This document shows positions 36,536 through 44,535 of a DNA stretch of 47,618 nt, in pieces. Positions within the stretch are counted from its first letter, which is position 1, and the number at the start of each line of letters is the position of its first letter. A program made the position numbers and the translations under genes. This stretch comes from an uncultured Bacteroides sp. (lineage in GTDB: Bacteria; Bacteroidota; Bacteroidia; Bacteroidales; Bacteroidaceae): the NCBI GenBank assembly GCA_905197435.1, contig CAJJYX010000003.1, positions 1 through 47,618 of the forward strand, written 5' to 3'. The notes below the pieces were generated by a model. That model made no database searches and was not told where the DNA came from. It was given only the letters and a program-made list of their open reading frames with translations.

Positions 36536-37128
36536 TAAAATATGTATAAAATAACAACAATTTATTTATCATTTTTTTAATCTCCTTCAATACTAAACCT
36601 TTTTTGTTTTAATTCTGGTAGTTCTTTCAAATGTCTGCAAATCCATCTTAAAGGAATAGGTAATGGATTTGTAACGTGCTATCTTTTTTATCTTACTTCA
36701 AATAAAAGTGTAATGACTAGATGATGATAAAGATATGGAAAATAATGGATTTTCTCTATTATTTTCTGACTTTTCTCAAAATCAGTAATTGCATTATTAC
36801 CACCAATTCCATCTGGCAGCTTACCAACAAGCTAGATTCAATAAATAAATAGCTGTAAATTAATAACATAAATACACGCACTGCTAAAACACTATTGCAC
36901 TGGCAAGGAACTGTCGCGAAACTAAAAATCAACCGCAGGAATCTCCAGAGCTATCGTCGAAGGGAAGATATCTTATATCAAGTTAGGAGGCAAAGTGCTT
37001 TACTATCGTTCCGATATGGAGAAGTTGCTGGAGGATGGGTATTGAGGGACATTCTGGCATATATGGAATGAAGGGAGTATGGGAAATAACTTTTGAAGCC
37101 GATGTAATAATGCGTTTTTATATTTTCC
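36536..37128. other. Intergenic stretch with a decayed gene
   Basis: About 590 bases without an intact gene. The first 340 bases are very AT-rich with no signal seen; the rest holds the broken Xis-like gene described separately, then a short spacer before the repeat array at 37129. Confidence 0.5.
36888..37044 (+). pseudogene. Decayed Xis-like helix-turn-helix gene
   Basis: The segment reads in pieces as an HTH_17 protein if frames are joined: AKLKINRRNLQSYRR in one frame, then KISYIKLGGKVLYYRSDMEK, LLEDGY and a stop in the next. This aligns with AVKLKVSRRSLQDYRN...LPYIRVGGKILYRASDIERVL of the intact gene at 34682-35002. At least one frameshift interrupts it and no start is visible. It suggests that the PIN-like gene and neighbours were inserted between, or beside, two generations of excision genes. 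Confidence 0.75.
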
Positions 37129-37214
37129 TTTCGTTCATTTTATGTGTGTAATCTTATTGTTTTTCATTCATTTTATGTGTATATTTGCAGTGTGTTTCAT
37201 TCATTAAATGTGAA
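37129..37214 (+). promoter_or_regulatory. Three direct repeats at exactly 33-bp period over a promoter
   Basis: Copies start at 37129 (TTTCGTTCATTTTATGTGTG), 37162 (TTTCATTCATTTTATGTGTA) and 37195 (TTTCATTCATTAAATGTGAA), each 33 bp apart. The -7 box TATATTTG (37180-37187) overlaps the end of the second copy. A -33-like TTG (37157-37159) falls just before the second copy with a 20-base spacer to the -7 box. The third copy lies at the transcription start. The layout fits cooperative repressor binding that occludes the promoter of the ATPase-pAgo pair. Spacers are not unique sequences of CRISPR type. Confidence 0.7.
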
Positions 37215-37228
37215 CAGGCACTCTAATT

Positions 37229-38512
37229 ATGGATAGATATGCTATAAATGAACTAGTTAGGTGGAAAGATGCCCGTAGACGCAAACCACTTATAGTAGAA
37301 GGAGCTAGGCAGGTTGGAAAGACTTGGCTCGTAAAGGACTTTGCTTGTAAGCACTATGATAATATTGCGTATATAAATTTTGAGGAGCAAATATATTTAC
37401 GCAATCTGTTTGAAACGGACTTTGACGTGACAAGGATAATTTCTGCCATAGGAGCCGCCGCCCATCAGAACTGCATACCTGGCAAGACACTGATTTTTCT
37501 TGATGAAATTCAAGAGGCTCTGAATGGTGTTACCGCATTGAAATATTTTTATGAAAATGCCTCTGATTATCATATTATTGCTGCCGGTTCTCTTTTAGGA
37601 CTGGAACTGCACAGACAAGCCTCTTTTCCTGTCGGCAAGGTACAGTTCATGACACTTCATCCCATGAGTTTTCTTGAGTTCCTTGATGCAGTCGGGGAAC
37701 AAGCATTGGCTGGATTTATCGCAAAGCATGATTGGGAGAATATCAGACTTTTCGGACCCAAACTGAAGGACCTGCTCAAACATTATTATTATGTCGGGGG
37801 TATGCCGGAGGCTGTTCTGGCATTCAGCGAAACACACGACTGGCTTGAAGTCAGGGATATTCAAAATGAAATACTTGAAAGCTATGACAGGGATTTTTCA
37901 AAACATGCCCCGGAAGAGATTGTCCCGCGTATAAGACAACTATGGAATTCTTTGCCTGCTCAACTCAGTAAGGAGAACCGTAAGTTTCTGTACGGAGTTG
38001 TCAGGGAAGGCGCCCGGGCACGGGAATACGAGATTGCCCTTCAGTGGCTTTTCGACGGTGGACTGATTCATCGTGTCAACAATGTGTCCGCACCCCGCCT
38101 GCCGTTAAAGAGCTACGAGGACAAATCTGCTTTTAAGATTTTTGCCGTGGATATAGGTTTGCTGGGAGCCATGTGCGGGCTGGACTCGGATACTATAGTC
38201 AGAGGTAACAATATTTTTACGGAATTCAAAGGTGCGTTGACAGAGCAATATGTCTTGCAGCAGCTTAAATTGAAACATGAACCATTCTACTGGTCTAAAC
38301 CGAATGCCCGTCAGGAAATAGACTTTTTAATACAGACTAACGGTGGTATAATCCCGATTGAAGTAAAGGCGGAAGAAAACCTTAAAGCCAAAAGTCTCAG
38401 ACAGTTTGTTTTGGATAATCATCCCGATACGGCATATCGGACTTCCATGTCCGATTACAGACAAGAGGAATGGATGATTAATATGCCATTATATTGTGTT
38501 CCTGTTATATAG
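37229..38512 (+). CDS. AAA ATPase with DUF4143 C-terminal domain
   Basis: A 427-residue protein of the AAA_14 + DUF4143 family. Walker A is GARQVGKT (25-32) and Walker B is LIFLDEI (88-94). The DUF4143 region ends in a PD-(D/E)xK-like signature: EID (363-365) then IEVK (377-380). These ATPases are common in gut bacteria and archaea, and their physiological role is poorly defined. It is 44 bases upstream of the SIR2-pAgo gene on the same strand and under one promoter, so the two are likely co-expressed. Whether it belongs to the defence function or is only a neighbour is unknown. Confidence 0.85.
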   Translation: MDRYAINELVRWKDARRRKPLIVEGARQVGKTWLVKDFACKHYDNIAYINFEEQIYLRNLFETDFDVTRIISAIGAAAHQNCIPGKTLIFLDEIQEALNGVTALKYFYENASDYHIIAAGSLLGLELHRQASFPVGKVQFMTLHPMSFLEFLDAVGEQALAGFIAKHDWENIRLFGPKLKDLLKHYYYVGGMPEAVLAFSETHDWLEVRDIQNEILESYDRDFSKHAPEEIVPRIRQLWNSLPAQLSKENRKFLYGVVREGARAREYEIALQWLFDGGLIHRVNNVSAPRLPLKSYEDKSAFKIFAVDIGLLGAMCGLDSDTIVRGNNIFTEFKGALTEQYVLQQLKLKHEPFYWSKPNARQEIDFLIQTNGGIIPIEVKAEENLKAKSLRQFVLDNHPDTAYRTSMSDYRQEEWMINMPLYCVPVI

Positions 38513-38556
38513 TCGAATATCTTTTTGAAAAGAACATTTAATTACCTTTATGTAAT

Positions 38557-41500
38557 ATGGAGAGTCATAATATATTAGAATATGGCGAATTTATAAGTTC
38601 TGTACGACAGAACCGGGATTCTAAATTCGGTTTTTTACTAGGAGCTGGAACCTCATTGTCTTCAGGCGTACAATCTGCATCGGATTGTATCTGGGATTGG
38701 AAAAGAGAAATATACTGTCGATATAATGAAAACCACCGTATAAATTTCCCGGACGCACGCTCTAAATTTGCGAAATCGCAAATCCAAAAATGGCTGGATG
38801 CGCAAGGAGGATACCCTGCATTGGGAGCAGAAGAGGAGTATGTCTTCTATGCAGAAAAAGCTCATCCAATCGCTTCAGACAGGGTACGTTATTTTAATAG
38901 TTTAATCCACGACAAAGTACCCTATGTCGGTTATCGGTTATTATGTCTATTAAATAAGTATTTGATAGTAGAATCTGTCTGGACAACTAATTTTGATGGT
39001 ATGGCAGAGAGAGCGGCTCATCAAATGAATATTACACCTAAAGTCATAACATTGGATAATCAACAAGATATCTATAGAACCATATCTAATACAGAGTTAA
39101 TGTGTATCTCGTTACATGGAGACTACAAATATTCGACATTAAAAAATACTTCTTCTGAACTTGATAACCAGTCTGAAGTTTTCTGTCAGGTTATGACTTA
39201 CTATTTCACAACAAGGCATTTGGTTGTATTAGGCTATAGCGGTCGGGATAATTCATTGATGTCCGCTTTGAAAAATACATTTACCACTTCCGGGGCCGGC
39301 AGATTATATTGGTGTGGAATAGAGGAGTCTCCTTCCTCTAAAGTTTTGTCTTTGATACAAGATATTAGAAATTCCGGTCGCGAAGCTTTTTATATTCAGG
39401 TAGAGAGCTTTGATAAAACGATGATATCATTATCGTTAGCGTTGTCTGATGGAAATAGAGAAATGTATGATGTCGTGATGTCTGAAATGGCGAAATATCG
39501 GGAGAGCGTTAAACTTGAACCATTTAAAGTGAAAGGACATTGTGCCCGTTATCTACTCCGTGACAATCTATATCCGATAAAACTACCGAACTCCTTATTG
39601 AAAGTAGATCTTAAATCTGGTGCCAATATCGCTGATATCCGAAAAGTTGTCAAAAATAAGCCTATTTTTATCGCCGAGCAAAAAGGAACCCTCTATGCCA
39701 TAGCTTCATATTCAGACTTGGAATCTGAATTGAAAGAATACTTTACGGGTGATATCGTAAGAACCCCTATTTCATTGAAGGACATAAGTGCTAATGGAGC
39801 TTTTAAATCAATATTTTTAAAAGCTATTTTATATGGGCTGAGCAAATTGATATGTCTAAATTGTTCTTTCGGGAAAAGATTAATCTGGGGTGACAAAGTT
39901 TTTAAGAATGTGAATGGGATGCCCGTTTTGTATGCTCTGTCTATTGGATTAAATTTTATCGAAGACAAAGAGTATGCAACCCTTTCTCTGCGCCCTGAAC
40001 TTTTCTTTACCGATAAGGATATGCCTAAAGAACAACGGCAGGAGGTCTCTCGCCAGTACTTTTCTAAACTATGGAATAAAAAATATGACGAAACACTTAA
40101 GGAGTGGGAAAGTATCATATTCAAGAGCAATCATTTGAAGTTCTGTATTCCTAAGGGCAACGAAAGATTTCAATTTCAAATAAGCAATAACAGTTCGCTG
40201 TCCCTTCTATTGGGAAAAGATCATGATCCTGCAATCATCATCCCACAGCAACTTAGTAACAGGATACTTTTTAGAGGTGGAATTATACCGGAACCTCTCC
40301 TCTGTTTTCCCTCAATTAATGCAGAAAGGGATAATTTTGATTGGAATCAAATGCGTGGATTGGTTAGAAACAAGCCTACAGATTATTGGAAAGACGAAAA
40401 GTTCTCTATTGGAGTATCATTAAGTGTGATAGCTCCTATAGAAAAGTCAGGTAGGTTTGCCAGTTTTATTTCTAACCTATCGCGAAACTTGTCACCAGTA
40501 AAAAAAGACCACGATTATCTTGTAGACTATCCCGGATTTAATAGCGCATACCATACCCAATTATTTATTCCTTCTCCGGGAACAGATAAATGGCAATATT
40601 CGAAATTATATTACACTTCCGCATATGAGATTGCTTCCGATATAACACTAAAAATTAATAGACTGGCTATTAATGGACAGTCTGTCATACTTATTTTTAT
40701 CCCCAAGGAATGGGAAAAATTCAAGACATTGAATCATAAGGGCGAAAAGATAGATCTTCATAATTATATTAAAGCTTATTGTGCTTCACGTGGTATTACA
40801 ACTCAATTAATTGAAGAAAAGACTCTTACTGATATAATGCTATGTGAGAAAATATGGTGGTTGTCGTTAGCTATATATGTTAAATCTTTACGAACTCCAT
40901 GGACATTAGCGTCTTTAGATGAGAACACCGCTTATGCAGGTATTGGCTACAGCATATTATCTAAGGTGGATAATGAGCAACACGTAGTAATGGGATGTAG
41001 TCACATTTATAATCGTTTTGGGGAAGGTTTAAAATACAAATTGCAAAAGGTCAATAATCCTATTTTTGATAGAAAGAACAACCCTTACATGTCTTATGAA
41101 GAAGCCTATAAATTCGGCACGATGATTCAAAATTTATTCCTTGAATCCATGGACAAACTTCCTACTAGGGTTGTAATTCATAAAAGGACACACTTTAGAA
41201 ATGACGAAATTAATGGAATAAAGGATTCATTGAAAGCCGCCGGTATAGAAACTGTAGAATTATTAACCATCGAATTTGAATGCGAACGGAAAGAATTACC
41301 GTATGATATAAACCGTTATGGAGTGGGCATTCATAATTACCCTATCAAACGTGGAGCATATATTGTAATATCTGATAATACTTTTTTGCTGTGGACCCAT
41401 GGAGTTGTGCCATCTATAAGAAATGAGAGTTTGTCGTATTATCCCGGTGGAATTGGAATACCTGCTCCGCTAAAAATAACCCGATATTCAGGCAGCAGTA

Positions 41501-41673
41501 CAGTGCAAACAATTGCGACTGAAATATTGGGATTCACTAAGATGAATTGGAATTCATTTAATTTATATACTAAATTGCCGGCAACTATCGACACCTCCAA
41601 TACATTGGCACAAGTGAGCCACTTGTTGCGCCATAAATCCGAACAGACATTTGATTACCGGCTATTCATTTGA
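38557..41673 (+). CDS. Single-chain SIR2-APAZ-like-pAgo (MID-PIWI) defence protein
   Basis: A 1038-residue fusion. The N-terminal SIR2 domain has the NAD-binding FLLGAGTSLSSG (26-37), TTNFDG (143-148), catalytic-type H187 in LHGDY and GYSGRDNSLMSAL (226-238). A middle APAZ-like region spans about 320-640. A MID-like domain with HNYIKAY...TTQLIEEKT (735-756) could hold the guide 5' end. The PIWI domain starts near 780 (YAGIGYSIL, 793-801; VVIHKRTHFRNDEINGIKDS, 872-891). The first acidic PIWI residue is replaced (IGY where catalytic Agos have Asp), so slicing should be lost. By analogy with short-pAgo SIR2 systems, guide-directed sensing of invading DNA would trigger NAD depletion. AT-rich, probably transferred cargo. 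Confidence 0.85.
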   Translation: MESHNILEYGEFISSVRQNRDSKFGFLLGAGTSLSSGVQSASDCIWDWKREIYCRYNENHRINFPDARSKFAKSQIQKWLDAQGGYPALGAEEEYVFYAEKAHPIASDRVRYFNSLIHDKVPYVGYRLLCLLNKYLIVESVWTTNFDGMAERAAHQMNITPKVITLDNQQDIYRTISNTELMCISLHGDYKYSTLKNTSSELDNQSEVFCQVMTYYFTTRHLVVLGYSGRDNSLMSALKNTFTTSGAGRLYWCGIEESPSSKVLSLIQDIRNSGREAFYIQVESFDKTMISLSLALSDGNREMYDVVMSEMAKYRESVKLEPFKVKGHCARYLLRDNLYPIKLPNSLLKVDLKSGANIADIRKVVKNKPIFIAEQKGTLYAIASYSDLESELKEYFTGDIVRTPISLKDISANGAFKSIFLKAILYGLSKLICLNCSFGKRLIWGDKVFKNVNGMPVLYALSIGLNFIEDKEYATLSLRPELFFTDKDMPKEQRQEVSRQYFSKLWNKKYDETLKEWESIIFKSNHLKFCIPKGNERFQFQISNNSSLSLLLGKDHDPAIIIPQQLSNRILFRGGIIPEPLLCFPSINAERDNFDWNQMRGLVRNKPTDYWKDEKFSIGVSLSVIAPIEKSGRFASFISNLSRNLSPVKKDHDYLVDYPGFNSAYHTQLFIPSPGTDKWQYSKLYYTSAYEIASDITLKINRLAINGQSVILIFIPKEWEKFKTLNHKGEKIDLHNYIKAYCASRGITTQLIEEKTLTDIMLCEKIWWLSLAIYVKSLRTPWTLASLDENTAYAGIGYSILSKVDNEQHVVMGCSHIYNRFGEGLKYKLQKVNNPIFDRKNNPYMSYEEAYKFGTMIQNLFLESMDKLPTRVVIHKRTHFRNDEINGIKDSLKAAGIETVELLTIEFECERKELPYDINRYGVGIHNYPIKRGAYIVISDNTFLLWTHGVVPSIRNESLSYYPGGIGIPAPLKITRYSGSSTVQTIATEILGFTKMNWNSFNLYTKLPATIDTSNTLAQVSHLLRHKSEQTFDYRLFI

Positions 41674-41863
41674 AATGATAAAATCAATGGAAAGAACATA
41701 TTGAAAACGAATAGGAAGAAATATGCGCCAGCCCCGACTGTTTCTTGGAGGTGAGGGAGTTTGCCGTCTGGAAAAAAGAAATGCCGGTCTGGGCTTTGGT
41801 ATAAAGCCGCCCTTCCCCCGGCATCTTTTTGTTATATCTTGATGTTATTTTTTCTGACTGTTC
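41674..41863. other. Short spacer between pAgo gene and structured element
   Basis: Composition changes from AT-rich cargo to GC-rich element DNA near 41720. No gene or terminator is clear; short open frames here are not supported by any recognisable sequence. Confidence 0.4.
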
Positions 41864-42050
41864 CCGTCGGGTCGGTCGTTTCCGCTGTACCCGTTATTTT
41901 GCCCGGGCTTCCGACGAGGGGCAAGGTTCGCGGGGCAAATACACTCGGCAACGCCGAGGAAGATTTGCCCCGCGACGGCAAGACCGCCTGACCTTGCACG
42001 CTCTCGAGGCTCGGGCTATCTTGAATCACAGCGGAACACGACCGGGACGG
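41864..42050 (+). repeat. Long structured hairpin element, copy R
   Basis: A 187-base nested inverted repeat. Outer arms CCGTC...GTCGGTCGTTTCCGCTGT (from 41864) and ACAGCGGAACACGACCGGGA (from 42028) pair. Middle arms GCCCG...CAAGGT and ACCTTGC...CGGGC pair. The inner stem GCGGGGCAAAT (41930-41940) is exactly complementary to ATTTGCCCCGC (41963-41973), and the apex CTCGGC/GCCGAG (944-958) is perfect. Core GAGGAAGATT and tail CCGCCTGACCTTGC are shared with copy L. It ends 5 bases before the recombinase stop codon, so it is the 3' flank of that gene. Confidence 0.75.
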
Positions 42051-42054
42051 TCCG

Positions 42055-43266
42055 TTATTTTTCAACCGGACTGTTACCACCCGTCGCGTTTCGCCGTTCC
42101 ATCAATCGGTCCATGTCTTTCGAGATTTTGTCATCGGTCACTTTGGCATATCCCTGCGTGGTTCTTATGTTCGTGTGCCCCATCATCTTGCTAATGCTCT
42201 CAATCGGCACACCCGCCGAAAGCGTCAATGTTCCGAACGAATGCCTGCTCGCATGGTAGCTGAGATTCTCTTTCACTCCTGCCACTATCCCGATTTCGTG
42301 TATGCAGTACCATAACATGTCACGCTTGGGCAGGGGGAATATAGGCCTGCTGTCATCAGTGGTATTATACAGCGACAATATCTGTTCGGCTACGGGATGC
42401 AGCGGAATAAAGGATTCCACATCGGTTTTCTTCCTGTTGATACGGATATACTTTCTGCCGTCCGCGGTCGTTCCGATATGCGAGGGATAAAGCCGTTTTA
42501 CATCGACATATGACAGCCCCGTGAAGGCTGAAAAGATGAACGCCCTACGGGTAAGCTCCTGTAACCTCTCCGGCATGGGCTGCTCCATGATCCGTTGCAG
42601 TTCCGCCCGGCTTATGTGTTTCAACTTGTAGTCCGGTTTCTTCTCGTAGGGGACATCCGCAAGCGGATTGAAACGGAGTATCTCCCTGTCCACCGCAATA
42701 TAGATAAGACGGTTCAGCCATGTAAGGCAGTGGTTGATATGCCCATTCCCGCAGCCTTTGGTTTTCAGATAGAGTTTATAGCCCCAGCCGAAGTCTTCGG
42801 TAATGTCCTCAAAGGCGATGTCCCGCATACCCAGCGACAGCAGATACTCGTGCAGGTATACCTGTGAGGATTTAGACTGACGGTAAGAGGAGGTCGAATC
42901 TATCACTTCTGAGCGGATTCTCAGTCTTTCCCGCTCCTCTTCCCCGGCTTTCAGCAATGTGACCGGAACGGTTGCTACATGGGTAATCTCGTTCTTGAGC
43001 ATTTCCGCCGTGACCATACCCACATCCTTCAACAGATTGGAATATGAGGTCTCAATTTTGGAACGGAGTCCGACAAGGAGGTTGTTTGCCCTTGCATCCT
43101 TTACTTCCCCTGTTTTGGCGTTCCAGTCTTTGGGATTGCAGTAATAACCGGTGGCAAATACGCTGCTCTTGCCGTCAATGGTGATACGGCACAGTATTGA
43201 AGTAGTTCCGTCTGTTTTGACCTTGCCACGGTTGATGTAGTATAGAATGGAAAAAGTGCTTCGCAT
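42055..43266 (-). CDS. Tyrosine recombinase/integrase (B gene of right pair)
   Basis: A 403-residue recombinase of the MRSTF type (MRSTFSILYYINRGKVKTDG). Catalytic motifs: LSYHASRHSFGT (intact HxxR) and MMGHTNIRTTQGYAKV with the nucleophilic Tyr. Arg I is Ser (FTGLSYVDV), as in IntDOT, so the replacement is compatible with activity. It starts 21 bases after the stop of the A-type recombinase and shares order and orientation with the left pair at 636-3314. Unlike the left B gene, its HxxR His is intact. Its 3' end abuts structured element R. Confidence 0.92.
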   Translation of the reverse strand: MRSTFSILYYINRGKVKTDGTTSILCRITIDGKSSVFATGYYCNPKDWNAKTGEVKDARANNLLVGLRSKIETSYSNLLKDVGMVTAEMLKNEITHVATVPVTLLKAGEEERERLRIRSEVIDSTSSYRQSKSSQVYLHEYLLSLGMRDIAFEDITEDFGWGYKLYLKTKGCGNGHINHCLTWLNRLIYIAVDREILRFNPLADVPYEKKPDYKLKHISRAELQRIMEQPMPERLQELTRRAFIFSAFTGLSYVDVKRLYPSHIGTTADGRKYIRINRKKTDVESFIPLHPVAEQILSLYNTTDDSRPIFPLPKRDMLWYCIHEIGIVAGVKENLSYHASRHSFGTLTLSAGVPIESISKMMGHTNIRTTQGYAKVTDDKISKDMDRLMERRNATGGNSPVEK

Positions 43267-43287
43267 AATCGAATTGTATTTATAGGG

Positions 43288-44517
43288 TTAGAGAATGAGT
43301 TTCAAATCTTTTGTCGCTTCGATATATTTGTCCATATCCTCGAAGAGTTTCTTAGGGGTTACACGAGCATACACCTGGGTGGTCCTTATATCCGCGTGCC
43401 CCAGCATCTTGCTGACAGTCTCGATAGGTACGCCGTTTTCAAGGGTCATGAGGGTCGAGAACGAGTGCCGTCCCATGTGGTAGGACAGACGCCCCTTGAT
43501 ACCGGCTTTCATTTTGATGCTCGTCAGACACCATTTAAGGGCCTGGTACGGGATTACGGGAAACAGTGTGCCCCGTGTATCGTCACGGTATTTTTCGATA
43601 AGGGCTACCGCTTCGGGCAGCAGCTTCACACGGCTCAACTGCCCGTTCTTCCCCCGACGGTATTTCAGCCACAATGCCCCGTTGTCGTCCCTTGACAGGT
43701 TGTCGGGAGTGATCGCTATTACATCCACATACGAAGTTCCGGCATAACAGGCGAAAAGGAACATGTCCCTGACAAGGGAGTGTTCCGGGCGGCATCCGGT
43801 AAGCTCTATATCCCGTATCTTCTCGAAATCCTCCTTGCTTAACGCTCTTGGAGCTGTTTCCTTCTGTTTGGGTAATTTGTAGTGTTCAAAATAAAATTTG
43901 TCCGAATATCCCTCCTTGAAGGCTATGCGGCAAATCTTTTTAAGGATGGCCAAATAATGGCGTACCGTCTGGACGCCCAATCCTTTTTCAATCACGACAT
44001 ATTCCTGAAACTCCCGGATGAACTGCTCGTTGAGCTGGCAGAAAGCAAGGTCTGATACTTTGAACCTGCTGCTGACGAAATCAGCGAGACGGCTGCGGGT
44101 ATAGAGGTAGTTGGGAAGTGTACGGTGAGACACATCGATGCCTACGCGTGCCCTGACTTCCCCGATATGTCTGTCGAAGAGTTTGAGCAAGGTCATCCGC
44201 GTCCCCTTGCTGCCTTGAAAGGCTTCCTTGACTGCTGTCGCATCGAAATCGGTCTTTCGTTCCACAAGGGAGTCGAATGCGGAGTTTACAGCCAACAGCA
44301 GCTTGTCGATTTTTGCGTTGACTTCCACCGCCTCCTTGCTCTTTCCGTTCAGACGGCTTTCCCGGGGATTCCACAGTTCGGGAGTGATGGAGATCTTGCA
44401 GCTGAACTGCGCCATCGTCCGATTAACGGTGATGCGCCCCATTATCGGGGCTTTGCCCGACTTGTCCAGTCCGCTCTTTTTGAGGTAGAGCAAAACCTTG
44501 AATTTTTCTACTTTCAT
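43288..44517 (-). CDS. Tyrosine recombinase/integrase (A gene of right pair)
   Basis: A 409-residue recombinase. N-terminal arm-binding domain (KFKVLLYLKKSGLDKSGKAP), core-binding domain (about 100-210), catalytic domain with RLSYHMGRHSFST and MLGHADIRTTQVYARV. Arg I is Ser (YAGTSYVDV). It is the first gene of the leftward recombinase operon and probably the main integrase of this element, lying at its right end. A perfect IntDOT-type core sequence occurs 18 bases upstream of its start codon. It is paralogous to the 443-residue recombinase at 1983-3314. Confidence 0.93.
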   Translation of the reverse strand: MKVEKFKVLLYLKKSGLDKSGKAPIMGRITVNRTMAQFSCKISITPELWNPRESRLNGKSKEAVEVNAKIDKLLLAVNSAFDSLVERKTDFDATAVKEAFQGSKGTRMTLLKLFDRHIGEVRARVGIDVSHRTLPNYLYTRSRLADFVSSRFKVSDLAFCQLNEQFIREFQEYVVIEKGLGVQTVRHYLAILKKICRIAFKEGYSDKFYFEHYKLPKQKETAPRALSKEDFEKIRDIELTGCRPEHSLVRDMFLFACYAGTSYVDVIAITPDNLSRDDNGALWLKYRRGKNGQLSRVKLLPEAVALIEKYRDDTRGTLFPVIPYQALKWCLTSIKMKAGIKGRLSYHMGRHSFSTLMTLENGVPIETVSKMLGHADIRTTQVYARVTPKKLFEDMDKYIEATKDLKLIL

Positions 44518-44535
44518 ACGCTTATATTTTTAGTG

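Noticed and set aside
37179..37188. GTATATTTGC as an IntDOT attachment core
   Set aside because: It matches GTAnnTTTGC, but it is also a well-placed -7 box with a -33-like element 20 bases upstream and no integrase nearby; the promoter reading is preferred.
37129..37214. CRISPR-like repeat-spacer array
   Set aside because: Only three repeats, 13-bp spacers, repeats overlapping a consensus promoter and no cas genes; an operator is a better fit.
41761..42194. Short plus-strand frames of 76 and 121 codons
   Set aside because: They run through structured element R and into the antisense of the recombinase; base pairing explains the sequence better than coding.
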